A DNA stretch of 12,168 nt from Bacillota bacterium (GTDB lineage: Bacteria > Bacillota > Bacilli > Alicyclobacillales > Alicyclobacillaceae), in assembly GCA_021820805.1 (NCBI GenBank), contig JAKADF010000047.1, positions 1-12,168 of the forward strand, written 5' to 3'. Each line of letters starts with the position of its first letter. The first letter of the stretch is position 1. The position numbers and the translations under genes were made by a program. Under the pieces are notes generated by a model, which searched no databases, had not been told where the DNA came from, and was given only the letters and a program-made list of their open reading frames with translations. Of the stretch, positions 1 to 6,739 are shown in pieces.

Positions 1-7
1 GAGGTGA

Positions 8-709
8 ATGGAACAGATACAATCCTCTTTAGAAGAGGAAATCATTCTTATACAACAGGGAGATAGTTACTTACAAAATGAGATTATTGAGAGATATCAC
101 CCATTCATCTTAAAAACTGTTTCCTCCGTGTGTAATTCATTTGTTAAGACATCAGACGACGTCTTTAGTATCGGACTTATTGCTTTTAATGATGCGATAA
201 AAAAGTATCAAACAGACAAGGGAAGCTCTTTCCTGAATTACTCGGCACTAGTCATAAAAAACAGAGTAATTGATTACCTCAGGCAAGAAACAAGACGCGT
301 TCATGAAAGCCTAGATGACGAATCGTCACACATATACGTAAAAGAAGCTTCTCTTAAACAGTATAAAGAGGAAGTAGAAGAAGAGTACCGCAAAATGGAA
401 ATTGAACATTTCAAAAAGCGGTTGAAAGAATTCCGTATCAGCTTTGAAGATGTCATAAAAGCGACTCCAAAACACGCAGATGCGAGAGAGAACATGTTTT
501 TAATAGCAAAGCAACTTAAACATAAAAAAGAGCAGCGAGAATACTTGTTGACTAAGAAAAAGCTGCCAATTGCAGAGATTGCAGCATCAGCGGATGTAAG
601 CAGAAAAACGCTGGAAAGAAACAGAACATACATAATTGCAATTGCGCTCTTGCTTATAGAGGATTATGAATATGTGAAACAATTTTTGGGAAGGGGGTAT
701 GACGAATGA
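8..709 (+). CDS. sigI: RNA polymerase sigma factor SigI
   Basis: This is a sigma-70 family factor of the SigI group, which directs RNA polymerase to heat and cell-envelope stress genes. Residues 28-97 form the region-2-like part, with the SigI hallmarks TVSSVC (37-42), FSIGLIAFNDAI (53-64) and VIDYLRQE (87-94). Residues 143-160 carry the SigI-specific stretch ending in PKHADAR. Residues 183-215 form the C-terminal helix-turn-helix, with SRKTLERNR. At 233 residues it is slightly shorter than Bacillus subtilis SigI (about 250) at the N terminus. The start is uncertain: GAGGTGA abuts the ATG, too close for a normal ribosome site, so the true start may lie before the window. The stop overlaps the rsgI start in ATGA, which implies translational coupling. 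Family assignment rests on recognised sequence similarity. Confidence 0.93.
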   Translation: MEQIQSSLEEEIILIQQGDSYLQNEIIERYHPFILKTVSSVCNSFVKTSDDVFSIGLIAFNDAIKKYQTDKGSSFLNYSALVIKNRVIDYLRQETRRVHESLDDESSHIYVKEASLKQYKEEVEEEYRKMEIEHFKKRLKEFRISFEDVIKATPKHADARENMFLIAKQLKHKKEQREYLLTKKKLPIAEIAASADVSRKTLERNRTYIIAIALLLIEDYEYVKQFLGRGYDE

Positions 710-1761
710 AAGGAATAATAATGGACGTCAAAAGTAAATACGTGATTGTCATGTCGAATGACGGAGGCTTCTATCGTGCTAAAAAAGAAGAGGCTTATGG
801 CGTTGGAAAGGAAATTTCATTCTCACCCCTTCCGGAAAGGAGTAACTTCTTCTCTCTTTCCAACTGGAAAGTAAAGATCTCATCCATTGCAGCAACGTGC
901 ACCGTCCTTGGCGGGATCTTATTTGCTTTAATTCCAAGGGCAGTACCGGTGTACGCATACGTTTCCGTAGATATAAACCCGAGTGTTGAATTTTCAGTGG
1001 GGAACAACTGGGATGTAATCAAAACTACCTTTACAAACAAAGATGGAGAAGAACTTCTTTCAACTCTGCCGAACTTCCATGGAAAGCCAATTGATGCTGC
1101 AATCGACCAAATCATTAGTGCAGCAAAGAAGGAAGGGAAACTCCAAGACAAAGGTTACGTATGGATTACAAGCGTACTTGCAAATCAAGACCATCCAGAG
1201 GCACTTGCGAAAAATGAATTACAACAGTTACAAACGGAATTAGAGACGAAAGAAAAAGTACAAATTCAGGTCGGAACAACGACGGAAAAAATTCGGGATG
1301 ACGCCGAGCATTTAGGGATTTCGCCTGGGAAATATGTCTATTATCAAAATGCGAAGAAGCTCGGGGTTCCTATATCGGTCCAAAATGTAGAGAATGATTC
1401 GGTAACCAAATTAGTATCTGTTTTACAAGAAAAAAGGAAAACAGGTAGTAATGGCAATGTGAGTGATACAAGCAATACGGACAGTACTAGCCATACTAAT
1501 ACTAGCCATACGAGCGATACAAGCAATATAAGCGCCACGACTAGTCCCAGCCGGCAAAAGGTATCAAAAGCAGCGGAAGAAAACAAGAAGACGAGCAAAG
1601 AGAGTTCAAGCGCTGTGTCTGAAGACAAAAAACAAATTTTAAATACGACACCTGTCGTAAAAAATACAGAAACTCCTAACAACAATCAGTCGTCAGAACA
1701 AAAACAAAATGAAAATAACAAACAAAAACAAAATAACAACGAAAACCGGCATGAAAAATAA
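706..1761 (+). CDS. rsgI: Anti-sigma-I factor RsgI
   Basis: This is a single-pass membrane anti-sigma factor that holds SigI inactive. Residues 1-50 form the cytoplasmic RsgI N-terminal domain expected to bind SigI. A hydrophobic membrane helix spans about 58-80. The extracytoplasmic juxtamembrane domain begins with VYAYVSVDINPSVEF; its Asn91-Pro92 bond matches the site reported for RsgI self-cleavage. From about residue 240 to the end the protein is low complexity: Ser/Thr/Asn/His-rich, then Lys/Ser/Glu-rich, then Asn/Gln/Lys-rich. It is probably disordered and exposed to the wall. No carbohydrate-binding or enzyme domain is visible, unlike clostridial RsgI proteins. The start is supported by an AGGGGG ribosome site 8 bases upstream and by the 4-base ATGA overlap with sigI. 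The terminator stem begins within its last codons. Confidence 0.92.
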   Translation: MKGIIMDVKSKYVIVMSNDGGFYRAKKEEAYGVGKEISFSPLPERSNFFSLSNWKVKISSIAATCTVLGGILFALIPRAVPVYAYVSVDINPSVEFSVGNNWDVIKTTFTNKDGEELLSTLPNFHGKPIDAAIDQIISAAKKEGKLQDKGYVWITSVLANQDHPEALAKNELQQLQTELETKEKVQIQVGTTTEKIRDDAEHLGISPGKYVYYQNAKKLGVPISVQNVENDSVTKLVSVLQEKRKTGSNGNVSDTSNTDSTSHTNTSHTSDTSNISATTSPSRQKVSKAAEENKKTSKESSSAVSEDKKQILNTTPVVKNTETPNNNQSSEQKQNENNKQKQNNNENRHEK

Positions 1762-1782
1762 GCTATTTGTATGCCGGTTTTC
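1741..1782 (+). terminator. Intrinsic terminator of sigI-rsgI
   Basis: Bases 1741-1752 and 1771-1782 are perfectly complementary over 12 bp (GAAAACCGGCAT / ATGCCGGTTTTC). The loop contains a further AAATA/TATTT stem. The T run lies within the 3' arm (TTTTCT). The 5' arm overlaps the last codons of rsgI, so the operon ends tightly here. Confidence 0.85.
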
Positions 1783-1884
1783 TAATCTCCGGTTTATGTA
1801 ACATTTCGCTTCTTCGAAAAATCGCCTTTCTAATCTGACAAAACTCCATTTCAGTCACTGCTTTAGAATATGAGACATTACCCA

Positions 1885-1914
1885 TTGACCGTGAATGAGA
1901 ACAGTATGTATATT
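1885..1914 (+). promoter_or_regulatory. Candidate sigma-A promoter for the ABC importer operon
   Basis: TTGACC (1885-1890) is followed after 18 bases by TATATT (1909-1914). It lies in the 184-base gap between the rsgI terminator and the ATPase gene, about 50 bases before the start codon. A short dyad GACT/AGTC (1938-1950) follows and could be a regulatory site. No riboswitch fold was recognised in this gap. Confidence 0.5.
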
Positions 1915-1966
1915 ATCTATAGTATCTTTATTATACTGACTGATATAGTCGGAATTAGGTGATGTT

Positions 1967-2776
1967 GTGAGTATGTTTCAAGTAAAAGAAGGTGTGACTG
2001 CATCGAATTATAAGATGATTGAACCATGTTTATTAGACGTATCGGAGTTAAGCATCCATTTCGGTACAGAAATAATATTGGAAAATATATCATTTATGGT
2101 TCAAGAGAGGGAATTTGTCAGCATTATTGGACCAAGCGGCTGCGGCAAAAGTACATTGATGAACGCCATTGCAGGATTCATCCAAGCTGAAACCGGACAA
2201 ATCACAGTGGCCGGGAAGAAAGTTACGCAACCTGGAACGGATCGGGGCGTTGTATTTCAAGATTTGGCGCTTTTCCCATGGCTTAGTGTTATTGATAATG
2301 TCGCTTTCGCACTTCGGATGAAAGGACTGTCAAAACCAGTTCGGAATGACAAGGCAACAGAAATTCTAAAGGTTGTTGGACTTACCGGAAAAGAGCGAGC
2401 ACGAATTCAAGATCTTTCTGGTGGGATGAAGCAACGTGTTGCTTTAGCTCGTACGCTCGTTATGGAACCCGCTATTTTGTTAATGGACGAACCGTTTAGC
2501 GCACTGGACGCACAGACCAGAGATGTGTTGCAGGATGAGTTGTTGAGAATTCACCGACAGACCAATACGACAGTCATCTTCATTACTCACAATATCGATG
2601 AGGCTATATACCTATCTGATAAGGTTCTCTTGATGGAAGCAAGGCCTGGACTTATCACGGAGACTTTAGAGATAGACCTTGAAAAGCCGCGACATCCCGA
2701 CATGAGAACAACAGCACGGTTTAATGAATATAAGCGTCATTTAATGGAACATTTGCGAACTCAAAATATACTGTAA
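1967..2776 (+). CDS. ABC transporter ATP-binding protein (nitrate/sulfonate/taurine type)
   Basis: This is the cytoplasmic ATPase that powers the importer encoded with the next two genes. Walker A is GPSGCGKST (residues 55-63), the Q-loop glutamine is in VFQD (Gln98), the signature is LSGGM (150-154), Walker B is LLMDEP (171-176), followed by a SALD D-loop, and the switch histidine is in ITHN (His208). The LFPWL and GMKQRVALART stretches are typical of the SsuB/TauB/NrtD group. All catalytic motifs are intact and 269 residues is a normal length. The listed start is GTG, close behind AGGTGAT (1957-1963). An in-frame ATG at 1973 is an equally plausible start. The substrate cannot be told from this subunit; sulfonates, nitrate, taurine or a thiamine precursor are all possible. 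Confidence 0.9.
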   Translation: MSMFQVKEGVTASNYKMIEPCLLDVSELSIHFGTEIILENISFMVQEREFVSIIGPSGCGKSTLMNAIAGFIQAETGQITVAGKKVTQPGTDRGVVFQDLALFPWLSVIDNVAFALRMKGLSKPVRNDKATEILKVVGLTGKERARIQDLSGGMKQRVALARTLVMEPAILLMDEPFSALDAQTRDVLQDELLRIHRQTNTTVIFITHNIDEAIYLSDKVLLMEARPGLITETLEIDLEKPRHPDMRTTARFNEYKRHLMEHLRTQNIL

Positions 2777-2802
2777 GCACTTTGGGAGTGTAGATATTTA
2801 CA

Positions 2803-3804
2803 ATGAACATAAAAAAGAATCGCATCGCAGCTACATTAAGCATGATTGCCGTGTCCCTTTCTATTCTCGCAGGATGCGGTCAAAATAGCTCACAAGCATC
2901 ACAAGGAGGAGCTACTAAGGCGGACAACACAGTTCGAATTGGATATGTCAAGATACTTGGAGAAGCACCGGCTATCATCGGACAAGAAGAAGGCATCTTT
3001 CAAAAAGATGGATTAAACGCTAAGTTTTTTGCGTTTTCTGATGGGCCGAGTTTATACAAAGCTTTGGCTTCAAAGCAAATAGATATTGGTTATGCAGGAA
3101 TTCCTCAGGCTGTGGCTTGGGCCTCGCGTGGAATGGATATTAAAGTTGTTGCAAAAGTAGAAAATGGAAAATTTGGGCTTATTGCAAAACGTACCGCTCC
3201 AGAACAGAAGGTAGCAGACTTTCGTGGAAAATCTGTCGCTTCCGTCGGGACGGGCAGCGGTAACGACCTCTTGTTGCGTGGATTTCTCCTGCCAGCTGCT
3301 GGTTTAACACAAAATGATGTCAAAATAGAAACGGTTCCACAAGCAAATATGGAGGCAACAGTTAATGCAGGAAACGTAAATGCTGCGTTTTTGGGCGATC
3401 CGTTTCTTACCTATGCTAGTTTAAGGAATGACAAGATAATCGCTACAACGCCCGATCCTGGATTCGTCGCTATTGCACGTAACTCCTTTATCCAAGATGA
3501 GCCGAATGTTATGAAAAAATTCATTCAAGCTCATAATGATTCAATTAATTTCTTAAATAATGATTCGAATCAAGCGAATAACGACTTAGCAAAAGCCTTT
3601 AACATTGCGCCTATAACGACAGGGAGTAAAACATATACGCCGGTACAAATCATTACCGAGGCACGGAAAGAGATGAAATTTGCTTCTCAGATTACCACCT
3701 CAGATTTAAGTTTTTATCAGAAGCTCGCTGATGCAGACTTTAAACTTGGATACATTTCGAATAAATTTCAAATAAATACTATTATCGATAAACAATTTTC
3801 GTAA
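2803..3804 (+). CDS. ABC transporter substrate-binding lipoprotein (SsuA/TauA/NMT1-like)
   Basis: This is the extracellular solute-binding protein of the importer, tethered to the membrane by a lipid. Residues 1-24 form a lipoprotein signal peptide (KKNR, hydrophobic core, then LAGC); Cys25 is the predicted lipidation site. The mature part starts with a Ser/Gln-rich linker, then IGYVKILGEAPAIIGQEEG and GLNAKFFAFSDGPSLYKAL, the layout of the SsuA/TauA/NMT1 periplasmic-binding group. IDIGYAGIPQA follows, then the GKSVASVGTGSGNDLLLRGFL hinge region in the second lobe. At 333 residues it is of normal length. The nearest purine-rich site, GGGAG at 2784-2788, is 14 bases from the ATG, which is rather far, so translation may be weak or coupled to the ATPase gene ending 26 bases upstream. 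Substrate is not determined; an aliphatic sulfonate or similar anion is the best guess. Confidence 0.88.
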   Translation: MNIKKNRIAATLSMIAVSLSILAGCGQNSSQASQGGATKADNTVRIGYVKILGEAPAIIGQEEGIFQKDGLNAKFFAFSDGPSLYKALASKQIDIGYAGIPQAVAWASRGMDIKVVAKVENGKFGLIAKRTAPEQKVADFRGKSVASVGTGSGNDLLLRGFLLPAAGLTQNDVKIETVPQANMEATVNAGNVNAAFLGDPFLTYASLRNDKIIATTPDPGFVAIARNSFIQDEPNVMKKFIQAHNDSINFLNNDSNQANNDLAKAFNIAPITTGSKTYTPVQIITEARKEMKFASQITTSDLSFYQKLADADFKLGYISNKFQINTIIDKQFS

Positions 3805-3808
3805 GGTG
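3803..3808 (+). promoter_or_regulatory. Ribosome binding site that fixes the permease start
   Basis: AAGGTG lies 8 bases before the ATG at 3817. The longer reading from GTG at 3808 would begin inside this site, so the ATG is preferred. The site also overlaps the stop codon of the binding-protein gene. Confidence 0.6.
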
Positions 3809-3816
3809 TGCAAACG

Positions 3817-4554
3817 ATGAAACGTTGGTATTCATGGTTATCCGTTCCGATTATTATACTTGCTTGGACACTAGTTTCTACGCATTATCCGTCTTATGTT
3901 TTTCCTAGCCCGATGGATGTCGTACAGCAAGCTGGTGTGCAGTTTAAAAGTGCAGCATTTTATAAAGACATTGGTGTAAGTTTTTCCCGAATTGCAGTTG
4001 GGTTTGGCTTGGCATCGTTAGCTGCGTTTATTTTTGGGCTAATGGCAGGACTAAGTGAAGTAATACGAGCGATTTTAACACCGCTCGTATCTTTCTTTCA
4101 GGCTACACCACCGCTGGCATGGGCCCCGCTATTTATTGTTATGTTGGGGCTTGGTAATGCGCCGATGATTGCAGTTATCTTTATGGCATCTTTTTTCCCA
4201 ATCTTAATTAATGTCATTCAAGGGATGGATAGAATATCAGAGACGCATATCCGAGCTGGGCGAATGCTGGGTGCATCTGGATGGAAACTTGGCCTGTACA
4301 TTTTTCTTCCTGAAGTTACACCTGCCGCTATTACAGGGGTGTACGTAGGATTTGGAGTTGCTTGGCGTTCTTTGGTCGCCGCAGAAATGATAGGTGGAAA
4401 TGCGGGACTAGGTTATTTTATATCGACCAATGGTCAAATTGGAAATCCAGCCGCAGTTTTACTTGGAATTCTTGTAGTTGGATTTTTAGCCTTACTTTTT
4501 GACGCTTTGTTGCTGCGCCCGCTAAAGAATCGCTATACAAGCTGGGCAGCGTAG
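3817..4554 (+). CDS. ABC transporter permease (SsuC/TauC/NrtB-like)
   Basis: This is the membrane channel subunit of the importer (BPD_transp_1 family). The 245-residue product has hydrophobic helices at about 6-20, 56-80, 83-95, 101-133, 170-191 and 212-234. The cytoplasmic EAA-type coupling loop, which docks on the ATPase, is RAGRMLGASGWKLGLYIFLP (146-165). FGVAWRSLVAAEMIG (179-193) after the loop is typical of the SsuC/TauC group. It starts 12 bases after the binding-protein stop, so the three genes form one operon with one copy of each subunit; the permease and ATPase presumably work as homodimers. A longer version from GTG 3808 is possible but less likely on ribosome-site grounds. No terminator is evident directly after it. 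Confidence 0.88.
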   Translation: MKRWYSWLSVPIIILAWTLVSTHYPSYVFPSPMDVVQQAGVQFKSAAFYKDIGVSFSRIAVGFGLASLAAFIFGLMAGLSEVIRAILTPLVSFFQATPPLAWAPLFIVMLGLGNAPMIAVIFMASFFPILINVIQGMDRISETHIRAGRMLGASGWKLGLYIFLPEVTPAAITGVYVGFGVAWRSLVAAEMIGGNAGLGYFISTNGQIGNPAAVLLGILVVGFLALLFDALLLRPLKNRYTSWAA

Positions 4555-4610
4555 CGTAAAGGACCTCTTAGTAGTTTAGTATTAAAGGATTATCACCTTC
4601 CAATATCTCG

Positions 4611-4865
4611 ATGCCGCAAGAAGCATTAAGACGTGAAATTATTGAGGAAATGCATTGTAAAGTTGATATTGGTGAGCAAATAATTAGCACAGATTACGAA
4701 TACGATTTCGGAATTGTGCATTTGACGACGTTTTATTGCAACCTTGTTGAAGGGATGCCTGTCTTAACAGAACATGCTTCGTTAAAATGGCTGTTGCCAT
4801 ATGAATTGAAATCATTAGAGTGGAGTCCTGCAGATGTTCCCACGATTGAACAACTGTCAAAGTAA
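4611..4865 (+). pseudogene. 5'-truncated Nudix hydrolase (MutT/NudG-like) remnant
   Basis: The 84-residue frame matches the C-terminal two thirds of the MutT/NudG type of Nudix enzyme, which removes pyrophosphate from oxidised or non-canonical nucleotides. The catalytic helix REIIEEM (residues 8-14) is present, followed by the usual strand pattern (HLTTFYCNL), a WLLPYEL segment and a SPADVPTIEQL C terminus. The first 45 or so residues of the family are missing, including the N-terminal strands and the first part of the Nudix box (the GG...GE segment). Reading upstream in frame gives unrelated residues and a stop at 4572-4574, and no ribosome site precedes the ATG. It begins 56 bases after the permease stop. 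It is most likely a dead remnant left by a deletion or insertion that removed its 5' end. Confidence 0.72.
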
Positions 4866-5391
4866 TGTCGTTATGAAAAAGGCAGCCGTTATCAAAGGAA
4901 TATATAGATATAGTCTTACGCGTGAATGGGATATTGAAAAGCCAAGCGTGTTGTTCATCATGCTGAATCCGAGTACTGCAGACGCATTTGACGATGACAA
5001 TACGATTCGCCGGTGTATTGGGTTTGCGAAGAGGTGGGGCTGTGGTTCCATAGAGGTGGTAAATGTTTTTGCATTAAGGTCCCGCGATCCGCTTGCGTTA
5101 CGAAAAGCATATGAGCCAATTGGCAGTGAAAATGCGCAGTATATTCTTGAGGCAGTCAGGCGTGCTTCTAAAATTATTTTGGCCTGGGGAAACCACGTTT
5201 TACATGTGTCACAAGCAAGCTCCATTATGAATGTTATCACAAGTTTGTCTGATTCCGAAACGGATTTCTACTGCCTAGGGCTTACTAAAGAACACCAGCC
5301 GAAGCATCCGCTTATGCTTTCGTATGGCTTATTACCGCAGAAGTGTATGGTTCATAAGGGAGAGCGCGGTTACTTTGTAGATATTATTTAA
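4834..5391 (+). CDS. DUF1643 family protein
   Basis: The product belongs to the DUF1643 family, whose biochemical role is unknown. The family core is visible in SVLFIMLNPSTADAF, followed by DNTIRRCIGFAKRWG and VVNVFALRSRDP; a later ILAWGNH segment and the C-terminal HPLML and GYFVDI ends also fit. The 185-residue length is normal. Two starts compete. ATG 4834 has GGAG 8 bases upstream and would overlap the Nudix remnant by 32 bases. ATG 4873 gives MKKAAVIKG, closer to where family similarity begins, but lacks a clear ribosome site. The overlap means it is, or was, translationally linked to the Nudix gene. No signal peptide or membrane helix is evident. Confidence 0.82.
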   Translation: MFPRLNNCQSNVVMKKAAVIKGIYRYSLTREWDIEKPSVLFIMLNPSTADAFDDDNTIRRCIGFAKRWGCGSIEVVNVFALRSRDPLALRKAYEPIGSENAQYILEAVRRASKIILAWGNHVLHVSQASSIMNVITSLSDSETDFYCLGLTKEHQPKHPLMLSYGLLPQKCMVHKGERGYFVDII

Positions 5392-5415
5392 GTTGTCGCG
5401 AATTCACCTTTTGAA

Positions 5416-5444
5416 TTGATAAATTTGACACAAGGTGGTAGATT
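5416..5444 (+). promoter_or_regulatory. Candidate extended -10 promoter for the SRPBCC-ArsR-VOC operon
   Basis: TTGATA (5416-5421) is followed after 17 bases by TAGATT (5439-5444), preceded by TGG, which makes an extended -10 element. Transcription would start near 5451, just upstream of the dyad. A perfect TTGACA at 5425-5430 has no good -10 partner. Confidence 0.5.
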
Positions 5445-5470
5445 AAAAACAAATAACACCTTATGGTGTC
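5427..5470 (+). promoter_or_regulatory. Dyad-rich operator or leader element
   Basis: ACACC-TTAT-GGTGT (5456-5469) is a perfect 5-bp dyad immediately after the predicted transcription start. GACAC+AAGGTG (5427-5437) is also complementary to CACCTT and GTGTC (5457-5462, 5466-5470). A third copy, CACCTT, lies at 5405-5410. The position over the promoter and start site suits an operator for the ArsR-type repressor encoded in the operon. A mutually exclusive RNA-hairpin role is the alternative. Confidence 0.4.
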
Positions 5471-5496
5471 ACTTTTACTTCCACGGAGGTTATGGA

Positions 5497-5922
5497 ATGG
5501 AAGAAAATCAAAAAAGTGCTCTGCCTGATATTCGAAAATCATCTGTGTTCAATGCACCGATTCAAAAAGTATGGGATGCTGTCGCAACATCGGAAGGCAT
5601 TGCCGCATGGTTTATGCCAAATGATTTTCAGCCGATTGTTGGGTATGAATTTCATTTGAATGCAGGACCGTTTGGGATGTCATCGTGCAAAGTTAAAGAG
5701 ATTGACCTGCCAACTAGGCTTTCTTTCTATTGGGGGAAGGATTGGGTCCTTACTTTTGAGCTAAAAGACTTAGATGGAAAAACGGAGTTTACACTGATTC
5801 ATTCTGGTTGGGATGCCGATACTGTTACGGAATTTGGACAACCCCATCCAGCTGTTCATGGAACGATGGATCAGGGATGGAGCGGATTGCAAAAGAAGCT
5901 CCGCGCATACGTCGAGGGTTAA
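5497..5922 (+). CDS. SRPBCC domain protein (AHSA1-like)
   Basis: This 141-residue protein is one START/Bet v1-like (SRPBCC) domain of the AHSA1-like group, a small fold with a hydrophobic ligand pocket. Hallmarks are the N-terminal VFNAPIQKVWDAVATSEGIAAWFMP, the central LSFYWG, and the C-terminal helix with MDQGWSGLQKKLRAYVEG. There is no signal peptide, so it is cytoplasmic. GGAGG (5485-5489) sits 7 bases before the ATG; the open frame extends back to 5416 but that part lies in the promoter region. It ends one base before the ArsR-type start. Pairing of such proteins with ArsR-type repressors is common in Firmicutes, but the ligand is rarely known and cannot be deduced here. Confidence 0.88.
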   Translation: MEENQKSALPDIRKSSVFNAPIQKVWDAVATSEGIAAWFMPNDFQPIVGYEFHLNAGPFGMSSCKVKEIDLPTRLSFYWGKDWVLTFELKDLDGKTEFTLIHSGWDADTVTEFGQPHPAVHGTMDQGWSGLQKKLRAYVEG

Positions 5923-5923
5923 A

Positions 5924-6250
5924 ATGGACGGGCTTGCACGTAAGCATGATATATTTCAGGCAATTGCGGATCCGACGCGTCGTCAGCTTATTAGGATGCT
6001 TGCTGATAAGGAAATGTCGATTGTTTCAATTACGAATCACGTCCCTGTTAGTCGAACAGCGGTAAATAAACATCTGCATATTTTGTCTGATGCAGGTCTT
6101 GTCGGCAGACGCAAGGTGGGAAGGGAAACGAGATACATACTTCAGCCGGAGCCCTTGCTTGAATTAAAAAAGTGGCTCGCCTATTACGAGCAATTTTGGG
6201 ACAACAAGATGGCTATGTTAAAGCACTATGTTGAAAACGGTAATGATTGA
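5924..6250 (+). CDS. ArsR-family winged-helix transcriptional regulator
   Basis: This 108-residue DNA-binding protein has the ArsR winged helix-turn-helix. ADPTRRQLIRMLADKEM (about residues 14-30) starts the fold, the recognition region is PVSRTAVNKHLHILSDAGLV (about 41-60), and VGRETRYIL is the wing. It lacks the metal-binding cysteines of classical ArsR/SmtB sensors; no cysteine is visible at all. It therefore probably senses something other than a thiolate-bound metal and resembles the non-metal repressors that accompany AHSA1-like genes. The start ATG at 5924 has GAGGG 5 bases upstream and lies one base after the previous stop. The frame extends back to 5813, but that part only overlaps the SRPBCC gene. 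It probably represses its own operon through the dyad at 5427-5470 (inference). Confidence 0.9.
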   Translation: MDGLARKHDIFQAIADPTRRQLIRMLADKEMSIVSITNHVPVSRTAVNKHLHILSDAGLVGRRKVGRETRYILQPEPLLELKKWLAYYEQFWDNKMAMLKHYVENGND

Positions 6251-6264
6251 ACGATACTCGAATC

Positions 6265-6273
6265 AAAGGGGAG
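6265..6273 (+). promoter_or_regulatory. Ribosome binding site that fixes the VOC gene start
   Basis: AAAGGGGAG lies 8 bases before the GTG at 6282 and is the strongest such site in this operon. It favours the GTG over the upstream in-frame ATG codons at 6228 and 6243. Confidence 0.65.
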
Positions 6274-6281
6274 ATTTCCCA

Positions 6282-6677
6282 GTGGCAAAGTGGATTCCTT
6301 ATATTTATAGCCAAGATGCTAGAAAACAGGCAGAATTCTATGCTAAGGCGTTAGACGGTGAAATACTCGATATCAGGACATTCGCTGATATGCCAGGTGC
6401 AAAGGAAGAAGATAAAAACAGGGTCATGCATTTGGTGTTAAAGGTCGGAGAACAACTCATATATATGGCCGATAACGGTTCAAGTTCTGTGGAGCGGGGG
6501 AACGGGCTAGATCTTGCGCTCATATTTCCGACTGAAGAAGAAGGAAAAACAGTGTTTGAAAACCTCTCGCAAGGCGGTAAGGTGTTTATGCCGTTTGAAC
6601 GTATGTTTTGGGGAACGACATTTGGACGTTTGGAAGATCCGTTTGGTGTTCGGTGGCAAATTTCCACAGAGTCATAA
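6282..6677 (+). CDS. VOC family protein (PhnB-like)
   Basis: This 131-residue protein is a vicinal oxygen chelate (glyoxalase/bleomycin-resistance) fold of the PhnB-like group. The N terminus WIPYIYSQDARKQAEFYAKAL is the usual PhnB start, with a single-pass domain following. RVMHLVLKVGEQLIYMAD and DLALIFPTEEEGKTVFENL match the middle, and FERMFWGTTFGRLEDPFGVRW is the conserved C-terminal part. PhnB-like proteins are often annotated as 3-demethylubiquinone methyltransferase-like, but that activity is not established for them. The GTG start is chosen from its ribosome site; family alignment also begins here. It lies 31 bases after the ArsR-type stop and is the last gene before the terminator, so it is probably part of the same operon. 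Confidence 0.85.
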   Translation: MAKWIPYIYSQDARKQAEFYAKALDGEILDIRTFADMPGAKEEDKNRVMHLVLKVGEQLIYMADNGSSSVERGNGLDLALIFPTEEEGKTVFENLSQGGKVFMPFERMFWGTTFGRLEDPFGVRWQISTES

Positions 6678-6692
6678 TTATATAGAGCAAAG

Positions 6693-6725
6693 AAAAGGCA
6701 CATCCAGCAACCGGATGTGCCTTTT
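6693..6725. terminator. Bidirectional terminator between convergent genes
   Basis: A 13-bp perfect stem (AAAAGGCACATCC 6693-6705 with GGATGTGCCTTTT 6713-6725) with a 7-base loop is followed by a T run on the plus strand. On the minus strand the AAAA arm supplies the T run. It ends the VOC operon from the left and the UPF0182 gene, whose stop is at 6740, from the right. Confidence 0.88.
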
Positions 6726-6739
6726 TTCTCTATTCGTGT

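Noticed and set aside
1783..1966. Riboswitch in front of the ABC importer
   Set aside because: No conserved TPP, SAM or other riboswitch core was recognised; only a promoter and a short dyad are visible.
4555..4610. Insertion-sequence end at the Nudix truncation point
   Set aside because: No terminal inverted repeat, target duplication or transposase fragment is visible in the 56 bases.
5456..5475. Terminator after DUF1643
   Set aside because: The ACACC/GGTGT stem is only 5 bp and lacks a proper T run; its location at a promoter suits an operator better.
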